Assembly (NCBI GenBank): GCA_031771865.1
Contig: JASISA010000031.1
Coordinates: 1 to 12,645, forward strand
Direction of reading: 5' to 3'
DNA from: Nothophaeocryptopus gaeumannii
Taxonomy: Eukaryota; Ascomycota; Dothideomycetes; Mycosphaerellales; Mycosphaerellaceae
Length of the DNA stretch: 12,645 nucleotides
This document shows, one piece after another, positions 1 to 8,807 of the stretch; the stretch's first letter is position 1; every line of letters starts with the position of its first letter. The notes beneath the pieces are model-generated. The model ran no database searches. It was not told the DNA's origin and saw only the letters and a program-made list of their open reading frames with translations. Made by a program: the position numbers and the translations under genes.

Positions 1-25
1 TCCTAAATACATAAGAGACTTTAGG

Positions 26-85
26 TGATCAGTGTGATCAGACTGATCGCCTAGGGAGAGGTGATCATCCTGATCAGGGTGATCA
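26..85. repeat. 9-bp-phased TGATCA array
   Basis: GATC occurs at 27, 36, 45, 63, 72 and 81, exactly nine bases apart with one degenerate unit at 54. Most copies are the palindrome TGATCA. The stretch keeps its CA/TG dinucleotides, unlike the RIP-mutated DNA that begins near 170. It may be part of the LTR or leader of the retroelement to its right, or an independent short satellite. The window starts too close to it to decide. Confidence 0.75.
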
Positions 86-169
86 GGAGGCTCTGCTCGG
101 TCTCGTACCTTACGATCAGTAACACGTGACCTCGCACTGGGCAAGGACCCAGCACGAACCGTAACACCT

Positions 170-1666
170 AGCTACTAACTACGAGTATAATCTATAAGCT
201 AGTAAGACGCTATAAGAGATTATTAATAAGGAAATAGTACTATTTAATACTCTTGAATACTAGTTTAATCGCTAATAATAAGAGCTAGAGCTAGCTAAGT
301 TCGTATTTAATATACTCGCTATACTACTAATAAGTAACGCTCTAGAGCGTAGATTTAGTACTAGCTGCGACCTTATCTCGTACTACTACTCTAACCTTAA
401 AGAGGACATTATAGAAGCTTATAGCTACCTTCGGTAATAGTATAGGCTACTAGTAGTAAGGAAGAAGGGAATAAGTATAGTATACGACGCCTTTAATAAT
501 AAGGAAGCGATTTAGAAGGTATATAATAGACTAGAAGAGGTGTACGAAGTAAGAGAATAGCAGCGTAATAGATAATCGATTAGGTAATAGTATACTATCG
601 GTCTAATAGTATTAAGGCCTTAGATATATTAGTTAGTCTAGTATTAAGCTCTATACTAAACTAAACTAGACTAATATACTTACTACTACGTATTAAAGTA
701 TAAACCCGGCTATCTTATCCGCGACTACCTGCTCCTAGATACCCGTCTAGCCGATATTTAGTAGCGCGATTAAGAGCGTTAGAAATACGTAACGACAACT
801 AGAAGTAACTCCTATCTACTATCCCCCCCTTAATAGGGGAGCCTCTATCGAGGCTACTATTCGCTATTACTACCTACTCCTATAGCTTCTATCTACTCTC
901 TACCCTATTCTATCTCTCCCTACCCCTCGGAAAAAGGTACACGTCTAGTAATAGTCGCTACTAGACGTTAAGTACGCGCTTAGCCTACCTACTACTTACT
1001 ACGACTCTCTATCCTATAATTCCTAGCTCCTAGATCTAAGCGTTAACGTCCCGTATTCTACCTACCTACCCGTTAAAGGCTCCTATTCGCCCGATTCCTA
1101 TACTCCTACCCTAGTAAATACGAATCTCTAAAACTAATATCTACCTACTAGACTAATTCGACTATACCTAATCTCCGAAGGTTAGGTTCGAAATACTATA
1201 GAAAGGAAATAACCGCTAACATGTCTAAGGTTACCTCCTTATTAATACTAGATATAAGAGTTATAGTATAGCCGATATCCGTTAGATTAAAGAATAAGGA
1301 CTTCTAATATTCCGACTCTAAGACCTAATTTCTTTAGTCCCCTTCGACGACTATAAAGGAGAGCGCTCGTAGACAATCCGCTACGCTACGTAGGTAAACT
1401 TACGGATAGGTAACTATATCGAGGAAAACGTTATCTTACCTATTAGAGACGTAGGGGCCTACCCTATCCTTCTAGGGATACTATAGCTAGAACGCTATAA
1501 TCCCTCTTAGAATTTCGAAAGAGGACTACTATCCTTTATAAGCTAGTTCTACTATTCTACGTATAATATCCTATAAGCCCTATACTAAGTCCGCCTCTTT
1601 ATAGAAAAGGTCCCCTTTATAGAAAAGGTCCCCTAAGACTACCCAAAGGTCGATATTTTAACTATC
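170..1666 (+). mobile_element. RIP-mutated Ty3/gypsy retroelement remnant (gag to protease)
   Basis: This stretch is rich in TA, keeps CpG, and has almost no CA or TG, which is the product of fungal repeat-induced point mutation. All frames are closed by TAG/TAA stops. In the plus frame around 1390-1530 a retropepsin core is still legible: an IGNYIEENVI-like strand, then IRDVG, YPILLGI, L-stop-LERYNPS. The stop lies where the family has the Trp of its LGxPWL motif (TGG to TAG). Around 477-590 a gag-like frame reads YDAFNNKEAI with CAG-to-TAG stops. At 681-727 a frame reading KPGYLIRDY resembles a zinc knuckle (KPGHxxRDC) whose His and Cys codons have become Tyr. No intact protein is possible. 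Reverse transcriptase and integrase were not recognised here. The element class is inferred from the protease region. Confidence 0.75.
1598..1633. repeat. 18-bp perfect tandem duplication
   Basis: Two identical head-to-tail copies of an 18-base unit starting TTTATAGAAAAGG lie at 1598-1615 and 1616-1633, inside the decayed retroelement. It looks like replication slippage. No function is implied. Confidence 0.85.
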
Positions 1667-1982
1667 TGTCACGGGCCGGAGTCGGGAAGTAGGTTGCTAA
1701 TCACAAACGGTACAGGGAGCTACGGACAGGTTGGATAGACACTGTATTAACCATATAGGTCAATCCTATTGACAGGACGTAGCGCAAAGAGTCGAAGACC
1801 GGATCTTTGCGCGTCGAGAAGAAACTCTTCTCCGGGTCTTGGCAGAGTCACGTGGCTCTGTCACATGATGCTAGTCGAGCCCCGAGGCTCGGCCGAAGTT
1901 CATCCGGATGCTTGGTACACTACCAAGCATCCAAACCACGTGCATCCAGGTGTTCAGGTGTCACCGGGCCACGCCCGTGACA
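1667..1982. mobile_element. Solo LTR, not RIP-mutated
   Basis: The 316-bp block begins TGTCACGGGC and ends GCCCGTGACA, a 10-bp perfect terminal inverted repeat with the TG...CA ends of LTR retroelements. CA and TG are common inside it, in sharp contrast to the RIP-mutated DNA on both sides. No coding internal region adjoins it, so it is best read as a solo LTR. The flanking pentamers (CTATC before, TCTCT after) do not form a clean target-site duplication, perhaps through later mutation. Several hairpins lie inside: 1782-1790 with 1804-1812 (GCGCAAAGA and its complement), an AGAAGA/TCTTCT pair near 1816-1830, and 1906-1932. At 316 bp it is shorter than the duplications usually reported to trigger RIP, which may explain its survival. 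Orientation is not assigned. Confidence 0.75.
1906..1932. repeat. Perfect 12-bp hairpin inside the LTR
   Basis: GGATGCTTGGTA, a 3-base CAC loop, then the exact reverse complement TACCAAGCATCC. It is the strongest of several hairpins in this LTR. A role in the LTR's RNA structure is possible but inferred. Confidence 0.9.
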
Positions 1983-2400
1983 TCTCTAGTATATTTAGTA
2001 CCTCTAATCTTAAAGGTACTAAGCTAGAGCTCTTTACGGAAGTCTAGATTAGTCTCTAATAACGTAACCTTATTAGTAGCCTTATAAAGGAAGCTAAAAG
2101 CTATAGTAGTAATAAGGGTAGTCTAATTAAGTAACAACGCCTTAAATAGCCTATACCGCGTTCTCTTAAGATACGCGCTTTTAGTAGGGATCTACTTTAG
2201 CGATAGCTCTAAGTAGAGCGTACTATATACCGTATTTAGCTATTAGTTACTAGTAAGAACCGAGCCTCGATACTAGACTAACTATTAATCCATTCACTTA
2301 CAGACTAAACCGACTATTAACCTACTAGTAACCGACCATGACTAATAAGGACTAGACTAATACGCTCACTAACACGTAGCGCGAGTAAAGCGAGCGTGTG
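1983..2400. mobile_element. RIP-mutated repeat DNA right of the solo LTR
   Basis: The base pattern is the same as left of the LTR: TA-rich, CTAG-rich, and nearly free of CA/TG until about 2285. It is probably repeat DNA interrupted by the LTR, but no protein motif could be read, so whether it belongs to the same element is unproven. Mutation fades between about 2290 and 2400, which marks the edge of the RIP-affected block. Confidence 0.6.
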
Positions 2401-2927
2401 AGTGCTAGTTTCCAACTCCGCCGGAAGATTTCTGGCTATATACGACGTGGACGTCGCTGTGTTCCGTGGAATGCGACGGCTCTTCATGGATGCTGTCGTC
2501 GCGGAGCTGGGCAAAGGTACAAACCACGAACGACATATTAGTGAAGCATTTCAATACTGCTCGTGCCAAGCACGCCAAAAAACGAGTCCCTTAGCGCCTG
2601 TATTACCACCTCCCATTACACCTTCGACAAGTACTGCATGAAACTCGACGCCACCCCCTTGCCTGTCTCCGCTGTGCTACTGCGACGCTGCTGTGGTGAT
2701 GTCCAGCACTGCCACCTTGCCACTGGCTACCGTCTTCCCACCGGCCACTTCGAGTGGAATTGCTATTAGCGATACCGATAGGTCGTAGCAGTAGAGGTCG
2801 TTCTTCAACTACTACTAGACTACGGACCTTTGGTGCACTATGTATACAATTTAGCTTTGCTTTAATAAGTTTGGGGGACGAGTAGGCATAATTACCCATC
2901 TTTGCAGGACAAGCAACGTTCACATAC
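2401..2927. other. Junction zone with no recognised gene
   Basis: From about 2401 to 2760 the sequence has ordinary genic composition with CA/TG intact. Open stretches exist on both strands, but no family was recognised in any frame. From about 2760 to 2830 the composition turns TA/CTA-rich again, like a small RIP-affected piece. From 2838 to 2927, read on the minus strand, there is a plausible intron: donor GTATGT, CTAAAT near the end, acceptor CATAG. It would follow the last recognisable permease exon. The sequence beyond it does not continue the permease, so a rearrangement breakpoint lies between about 2760 and 2927. Confidence 0.45.
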
Positions 2928-4063
2928 CATAGCTGACGAGACGACGTGGCTATCTCGTTGACAGAACAAGCCAGAGCCAGGATCACAATGATAGCCACCA
3001 TGACTGAAGTACCGGCTTTGCTTCCAGTAGCATTGTAGAAGACCTGGATGAAAGGCTCGCCAGTTGAGCTGTTAAGTGCGGATTGTAAGTTTCCAAGGCA
3101 GAATATCAGGGTGACACCAACGATGAAGCTCAAGCAAAGGTTCAGGGTGATGCTGAACATGATGCAGATTGGAACGACTCGCGAGGCGTCATACGTCTCT
3201 TCCGACATGTGCGAAATGCAGTCGTAGCCATTGAAAGTGCCAGCAATCAGAGACAGTCCGATCATCGTTGAAAGTCCTGTGTTGCCCCAGCTGCCGTTGT
3301 CTTGGAAGTTCAAGAGCACGTCATAGGCGTCACCCTTTGGAGCCATCACCCATAGCGGTATTGAGATCGCGAAAACTCCAGCGATGTGTAGGAACAGTAT
3401 ACGTTTGGCCATGATCGGCAGTTGCTTCGGTATGAATGTGTTGACCGCGATGATCATGACGGCGACAGCAATCGTGATGAGTGTCCCGTGCCATCTTTCA
3501 AAGATGTAGTCGGGATTGTCGAGAGCAGTCAGGCCTTGAATGACCGAGGCAACAATGAAGGCTTGCCAGCCGAGAGCAGTGAGCCAGCCTACTGTGTAGC
3601 TGAGACCTTTCTGGAACTTTGGAGGCGCAAATTCGGAGACCCAGTCTATGCCAAGTCAGCTTGGTGGGGCGAAAGCAATCATCTCTTCTCCAACTTACGA
3701 TACTGCCCGCCTGAAGTCGGACACATACTAGCCATTTCCGCTATGCTGAGGTATACGAAAGTCCAGCCGAAGATGGCTACCACCAGAGCCCAGAATACTG
3801 CGGCAGTGCCACCATCTATGAGATCCCAGATGAGAAATACAGGCAGAACCTCCCAGCTGATGACCGCCGTCGACGAAAAGCCTATCATAGATAATTACCA
3901 GCCGAAAATTTCTCAGTAATTGCTGTGTCTTGCCCATTGTCTCCATATCCCGTCGATCGGCATTGGTCCCGCGAAACTTCTCTGGAAGCGCGTTAATTGC
4001 ATCGCTGCTATCGTCCGGTCCATAATCCGCGTTGTCGACAGTAGAGGACTCGGTTTTGTCCAT
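2928..4063 (-). pseudogene. Broken amino-acid/choline/GABA-type permease (APC superfamily)
   Basis: The plasma-membrane transporter family of yeast HNM1/UGA4-like proteins is recognisable from MGKTQQLLRNF, MIGFSSTAVISWE, CPTSGGQY, WVSEFAP, VGWLTALGWQA, GYDCISHMSEE and PFIQVFYNATGS. The start is the ATG at 4061-4063 and the N-terminal tail is hydrophilic. Exon 1 is 4063-3699, intron 1 is 3698-3646 (53 bp, GTAAGT donor, CTGAC branch, CATAG acceptor) and exon 2 is 3645-2928. Two lesions are seen. First, at 3889-3898 the frame shifts between RNFRLV and MIGFSS. Removing four bases there would restore both the family sequence and the phase of intron 1, so a 4-bp insertion is likely. Second, the match stops at SRQLW (2928), after about 359 codons of a family that usually has about 500-550, so the last membrane helices are missing. 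Upstream GATA sites suggest it was once nitrogen-regulated. Substrate cannot be assigned. Confidence 0.88.
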
Positions 4064-4214
4064 GCTTGATGAAACCCAAGGAGGGAAAGTCAGTGGTAGA
4101 GAGCCTGTGATTGTGAACAGGAAAAAAGCATCAGCCTTACAAGCTTGTACTTAGCTTATTCCTCCTCTTACCGACTAATGTTGCGACTTTGTAGCGAAAG
4201 CGAGGACTACGAAG

Positions 4215-4247
4215 TTATCTCGTCAGCCATACACATAGCACTTATCT
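4215..4247 (-). promoter_or_regulatory. Two GATA-factor sites upstream of the permease
   Basis: TTATCT occurs at 4215-4220 and 4242-4247, reading AGATAA on the minus strand, 152-184 bases upstream of the permease ATG. Paired HGATAR sites are the known binding pattern of AreA/Nit2-type nitrogen regulators, and nitrogen-source permeases are typical targets. Binding is inferred from sequence only. Confidence 0.5.
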
Positions 4248-4263
4248 GCTCGTGGAACATCGA

Positions 4264-5082
4264 TGCCGATCAATGACTTGATAGGCGTTGAGGTGCAGAA
4301 CGCCGCGCAACCTCATGCGCGCCATTGGGCTGGAAATCCAGGCTCTCGGACACGAAATCCATCGGCGCGTTTCACAAGAAGCCCCATGGAGGGCTGAACA
4401 ATTCCAGCCCATATTGGAGCGCGTCATCAGTAGATGCGTGGTGGTGAGTCTGATGCAACATATGCACGGTGAAGCACGGCGGGAAGGATGTCGGAAGTGG
4501 AAGGAGGAGGTTACTGGAAGGAGCCGGATGGATTCGCCGCCAAGCCGGAGGGAGACCTTGCTTCCGCTGTGATGTGAGTCAGCAGGTCACGTGTGATTGG
4601 CATACCACATCGTGGAAACCTCTCAGGGGAAGACAAGTGTTCCTCTCCTTGAGTGTGCAGTTACATAGTTAGTTCAGCTATCACATGTTGGCTCTTTCAT
4701 CTCAGTGGTTGTTCAGACAGATTCACAAGAGTTTCCGTTAGGCATGAAAGCCCGCCTCGGCCTCTAAGGCTAATATGTCCTTCGACGACAGCGACGTTCC
4801 AGACTCGAGTTAAGATAGCTGCTACCAAGACACATCTCCCCTCTACCATACGCATCGATACTAAGATGCAAAGCCTGGCGAAGGCGTCTTGCTGCGCTCA
4901 GACTTTCTTTGTCCTTTCACAATGGCTTACATTCACTCCATTCACTGCTGAAGTGAACAGCCTCGAAAGTCCCAAAGCCCGTTCTTTGTCTTTAAAATGT
5001 CCTCTCATTTCCCGTAATAGAATGCCATTCTTTGAGCCACACCCTCGACCAAATTGGCAGATGAGCGTTGACAGCAGACATA
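4264..5082. other. Intergenic region, no gene recognised
   Basis: This 0.8-kb stretch lies between the head-to-head permease pseudogene and the 548-residue gene, so it holds the promoters of both. Short open frames on both strands show no family features. An imperfect inverted repeat (GCGCGCCATTGGGCTGGAA near 4316-4334 against 4400-4424 on the other strand) is visible. A GTCACGTG box lies near 4587. A 5' leader of the downstream gene probably occupies its right part. Confidence 0.45.
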
Positions 5083-6729
5083 ATGATTCGCGATGGCGTT
5101 CCCGAATGTCCCAGCGGACATGCAGGACCTTTTCGACCTATCCCCAGTACAAATCCATTAATAACACAGACTCGAGCAATGGAAGGGTCCTGGAGACCCA
5201 AGAAGATGATCTGGATCGGCGATGACAGCTGGCTGGCTAGTTCGTTGTCGTCAATCTTCAACGGCAGCATGGTACCCATTTTCGACGAAGAGATCAGACA
5301 TCATCCACACATCCCGCGCTGCTTCCAGCAAGAAGAGGTTGATAAGCTTGCGAAGATAGTCGGAAGCAAATGGGTATATCGACAAGAAAAGAATACTTAC
5401 CACAAAGAAGTTCACCAGTCGCTTGTTGTCTTCTCGGAAACTGCGAGAATGGCCGGTTGTCCAGTAGAGTACTGGAAGTGGAAGCATGTTCTGAAGAGGC
5501 TGGAGAACAATGGTTGGGCAGACAGCATCGAGAGTGATACTCTGTTCACCTTCTGCTGGACCTGTCAGCCGGACCTCAAGAAGGTGGGGGAAGTGTATCA
5601 GCAACTAACAAGTCTTAATGATCAGGGCAAACGAGTCCGGTGCTATCCAAGCTCTGGAGATCTTCACGAGAGCGAGCGAAAGCTTGGTGATCTTGAAGTT
5701 CTTGACGATATCGCCGCATCTTCTGACAACTTCGATTTCAGCTACCGTCCGGCGACGTGTGTGGGTGATTTAGAATGCATCGTCGCAGAGCCAACCGTAC
5801 TCAAGCGCACGCATTCCTCATGCAACCACGGCATCATGTTGACCCCTGACAAGAATGACCGCACGTCTCTGCTACCCTGCAAGTCGACGAATCGTCGGAC
5901 CACGACTTCGGCGGATCCCAGGTGGTTCCATCAAGAGAAAATGAGCAGTCTTCTCGGATTCGGTGAGTTTCGAGTGATCATCGCAACTTTGCCATCCAGC
6001 AATTGCATCAGAGGGCGGAAAGGGTACGTCTTCGAAGCGTTTCTTACGAAACCGCGAAAAGGTGAGGATAATTCCCCGTTTGTGACTGTTTGCAACAGGG
6101 TTGCAGATGAGCTGCTAGACGCAGAGTTCTGTGGAGACAAGACGTGGGAAGATCTTGAAGATTTCGCACTCTATGTCTTTGAAGAATGCAGGAGACGCAA
6201 TAACGACGTGATTGAAGCTGCGAGTCCAGATCTTCCGGATGGAGGCGATGACGCACCTTTGATACAGTCGTCGAAGTCGAAGCGCGAGCGTCTTTCAGAA
6301 GATGATGACTTCGAGTCAGGACCAGCTAAGAAGCTCCGTCGTGACAGTGTCGCCAGCAATGCATCAAGCGAATTGAGCGAGATGGACGAAGCCGAGCTCA
6401 GGCAACTCGCAGCGGACGTAGGCGACATGTCGGAGCCATGGGAGACAGAAGGGCCACGTAACACATCAGAGCCCGACGGGCAGGGAGAGCCGGGCTATCG
6501 CAAGTCGATGTTCGAATCGCTAGAGGTAGGTGTACGTCTCGACATTGGTGTCTCTTCTGCGGATGAAGGCCATCGCTTCTTTGTCAACGAGATCACCCGG
6601 GAGTGGTTTGGCGACCTGATCAGCTACAAGACTGGCGATCCGAAGTCGAGAATCTGCAGTGCGCTCGCGAGGTCGAGATGTCAGTATTTCTTTGGTAACG
6701 ATAAAACTCATCTCTACATATCATCTTGA
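5083..6729 (+). CDS. Unknown fungal protein, possibly ATP-grasp-like
   Basis: An intronless frame of 548 residues. The upstream in-frame stop is at 5062. The first ATG is at 5083 (A at -3), and a second with good context lies at 5179, so the start is uncertain by 32 residues. I do not recognise a named family. Three blocks follow the order expected of an ATP-grasp fold: VLKRTHS (residues 239-245, candidate nucleotide-binding Lys241), WFHQEKM...GEFRV (281-298), and RLDIGV...FFVNEIT (485-505, candidate metal-binding Asp487, Asn502, Glu503). Between blocks two and three an acidic, serine-rich insert (about 395-445) carries a basic PAKKLRR (414-420), which resembles a nuclear localisation signal. 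No membrane segment or signal peptide is evident. It converges with the dioxygenase gene (241-bp gap) and shows no RIP damage, so it is probably a live gene. The ATP-grasp reading is inference from motif order only, and no substrate can be proposed. Confidence 0.8.
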   Translation: MIRDGVPECPSGHAGPFRPIPSTNPLITQTRAMEGSWRPKKMIWIGDDSWLASSLSSIFNGSMVPIFDEEIRHHPHIPRCFQQEEVDKLAKIVGSKWVYRQEKNTYHKEVHQSLVVFSETARMAGCPVEYWKWKHVLKRLENNGWADSIESDTLFTFCWTCQPDLKKVGEVYQQLTSLNDQGKRVRCYPSSGDLHESERKLGDLEVLDDIAASSDNFDFSYRPATCVGDLECIVAEPTVLKRTHSSCNHGIMLTPDKNDRTSLLPCKSTNRRTTTSADPRWFHQEKMSSLLGFGEFRVIIATLPSSNCIRGRKGYVFEAFLTKPRKGEDNSPFVTVCNRVADELLDAEFCGDKTWEDLEDFALYVFEECRRRNNDVIEAASPDLPDGGDDAPLIQSSKSKRERLSEDDDFESGPAKKLRRDSVASNASSELSEMDEAELRQLAADVGDMSEPWETEGPRNTSEPDGQGEPGYRKSMFESLEVGVRLDIGVSSADEGHRFFVNEITREWFGDLISYKTGDPKSRICSALARSRCQYFFGNDKTHLYISS

Positions 6730-6970
6730 GATGGATTGAAACCCGCCAAGATGCTTAGTCATACTCTTAGTACGCCTCCTTTCCGTGAAGCTTTCACTCC
6801 GGTATGACACTCCCAATGACTACTCTTGCAACCAACCACTCATCATGGCCTCAAGACGCAGCTCGAGAATAGTAGGCAACCCGGCAGAGTCTCAGAATCC
6901 GAGCCCAGGCATTGCATCCACGGCAAGAGCCTGCTCCTACCTGTCATTCACTCCAATTGCCTGGTGAGAT

Positions 6971-8287
6971 TTAAATCTGATACGCCTCCGGCCACGTACC
7001 ACTCGCCATGCTGCACTGCCAAAGCATTCTCCTCTGCGGATGCTGCTCAAGCTGGCCAGTAATACTGTGGAGAACGCCTCTATTGTGGAAGATGACCAGG
7101 TCGCCTTTCCGCCACCGATGTGCATATATGTTCTCGGGGCGATACACTTTGCTCTGAAAGCGATGACAGATCTGTCTGACTTCCGCCAAGTCGTCGATGA
7201 TCTCAACGCGCCCGGTTGCAGCATCTTTCACCTTCAGGGACTGAGCGCAGCAGCCCAGGATCTGTAGGTGCGGCCTACCGGTTCTTGCATTCTTCCAAAC
7301 CATCTGATCGAATCAGCAAATGATCAGCTACTACATGTCTATACGCACCGGATAAGCGTGTACTTTCTCCCATTCGAAAGGAGTCAGGTCGCTCTCGGAT
7401 CTCTCGCGTCCAACCTTCGCGATGCCAAGCCCATCTTTGGTGGCTTTGCAGTCTTTGAACCATTCGTACGCGCGCGGAGCATATTGCACTGTGGTGTTGA
7501 GGGCAAACTCCTGCTCCTCCGGAGTCAATAGTTGGAAGTTTCTTTCGCCGGACAAGACTGTGTGACCTTGATCAGCGAGCTTCGCACTGAATGTCAGCAA
7601 CACTCACACACAGTGGCTCCTGCAGCGATGGCCATCTCCTCTCCTGATGGAAAAGCGATCTTCTGGTCTGGCAAGTCCGGAGCTTCGACACAGTGCAGAA
7701 CAGTCGCGAAGCCGGGAAGGTTCTCATAGGTCGGACAGTCCATATGCCAGCGATATGGCCTAGTATACCCGGCTGCTATTTGCTCGGCAGATAATGGATC
7801 TTCATGAAACAGCGTGTGGTCCTGGATAGCACTCGATCAACAATCCATCCCGCATCATACATTCGCCTCGACTCACCAGATGCTTCAATTCGAGGTCCTC
7901 AATACCTTCATGGCCATTTGTGTTGCCTTTCCCAATGACATGGACTTGAGGCGCCCGCGGAACTTGAGAGTGATTGTTCTGAGACAGAATATTCTTCTCA
8001 TTCTTGTTGAGCTTTGAACCGCCTGAGTGAACGTCTTCAGCAGATGGATCGAAGAGCTTCGCCAACTGGACCAGCACATTCGGATTTGTGCCTTCTTGGT
8101 TGCGAATGACCAGAATACCATGCTCAAAAAGCGCTTGCTGGAGGTTTGATATCTCAGCTTCCGTGAGCTCAAGCAAGCTTAGAAAAGGCATGGACGGCGG
8201 CAAAGCAACTTCAGCACCCAGCTGAGATTGCTTCCGGACACTTTCATCGAGCGGCACCACTTCCAACTGTTCGATCTTGTGAGGCAT
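6971..8287 (-). CDS. XanA-type 2-oxoglutarate/Fe(II)-dependent xanthine dioxygenase
   Basis: Members of the TauD/TfdA fold oxidise a substrate while decarboxylating 2-oxoglutarate. The fungal XanA branch hydroxylates xanthine to urate. The exons are 8287-7877, 7821-7608, 7557-7349 and 7303-6971. The introns are 55, 50 and 45 bp with GTGAGT, GTGAGT and GTGCGT donors and AG acceptors. All phases agree and give 388 residues, close to the ~370 of XanA. Iron ligands are visible: His163-x-Asp165 in RWHMD and distal His357 in FHNRGVLHS. Arg369/Arg370 in QRRMLWQ is the expected 2-oxoglutarate anchor. Typical branch sequences are ELKHL, TRPYRWH, YAPRAYEW and WRKGDLVIFHNRG. There is no signal peptide, so it should act in the cytosol. 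It is divergent from the NCS1 transporter across a promoter with GATA sites, which fits purine-nitrogen use. It looks intact. Another purine or related 2-oxoglutarate dioxygenase substrate remains possible. Confidence 0.9.
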
Positions 8288-8807
8288 CTCTACCGCAAGA
8301 AAGAGACCCGATCTGACAAGATAGTCCCTGCCTGCTCTCGTACAGGCTTATATCAGGGAAGCACTTGAAGAGCTTCGTGCTTCTTACAGCTACCTGGTTG
8401 ACAACCCGTAGTGCAATGCTGGCACAGTCATCAAGCGATCCGTGAACAAAGAAAGAATTCGCAATGAAGCAAGCGAAGGTTCGTTGAACTTCTTGGCTTC
8501 CTTATCGCTCGATCGAGTCGCCAACGTCCAGCTTGCCCGGTGCCGTCGGCGCCACAGCAGACTGCCTTGGCCGATCCCTGCTATCAACATGCTTGCCAAG
8601 TAAGTTTGGCTATCTGCGGGTGTACTGCGAGACGTACAAGAGAATAATGATGATCGAACACCGGCGAAGACATTCAACCCGGATTACTCGTTCGATGTCT
8701 GGTCAGCGTCTTAATATTGAATCGTGCGGATAAGGAAGTACATTGGCGCCTGCGAAGACGTGCCTTAGACCCGACGACTTTCCGTGTCTGATTCAAACAG
8801 CTCCGCC
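8288..8807. promoter_or_regulatory. Shared divergent promoter with four GATA-type sites
   Basis: The 520-bp gap between the two start codons contains HGATAR matches at 8319-8324 (AGATAG, plus), 8502-8507 (CGATAA, minus), 8581-8586 (TGATAG, minus) and 8610-8615 (AGATAG, minus). Such clusters are what AreA/Nit2-type nitrogen regulators bind. I looked for the purine-specific UaY site (TCGG-N6-CCGA) and found none by eye. A GATA hexamer is short and some matches will be chance. Confidence 0.5.

Noticed and set aside
1662..1987. Target-site duplication around the solo LTR
   Set aside because: The flanking pentamers CTATC and TCTCT do not match, and only weak partial matches such as ATC were seen.
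1769..2047. 92-codon open frame on the plus strand
   Set aside because: It lies mostly inside the solo LTR and runs into RIP-mutated DNA. It has no family features.
2603..2837. Continuation of the permease frame past 2928 to 2603
   Set aside because: Translation after SRQLW no longer resembles a permease. It runs through an intron-like stretch and unrelated DNA, so it is an accidental read-through.
4653..5225. 190-codon open frame overlapping the start of the 548-residue gene
   Set aside because: Composition looks like non-coding or leader sequence, with no recognisable domain, and it overlaps the better-supported frame. A real upstream exon cannot be excluded without RNA data.
6937..7531. 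Open frames on the plus strand and other minus frames over the dioxygenase
   Set aside because: They are shadows of the four-exon dioxygenase, whose introns, phases and active-site motifs are consistent.
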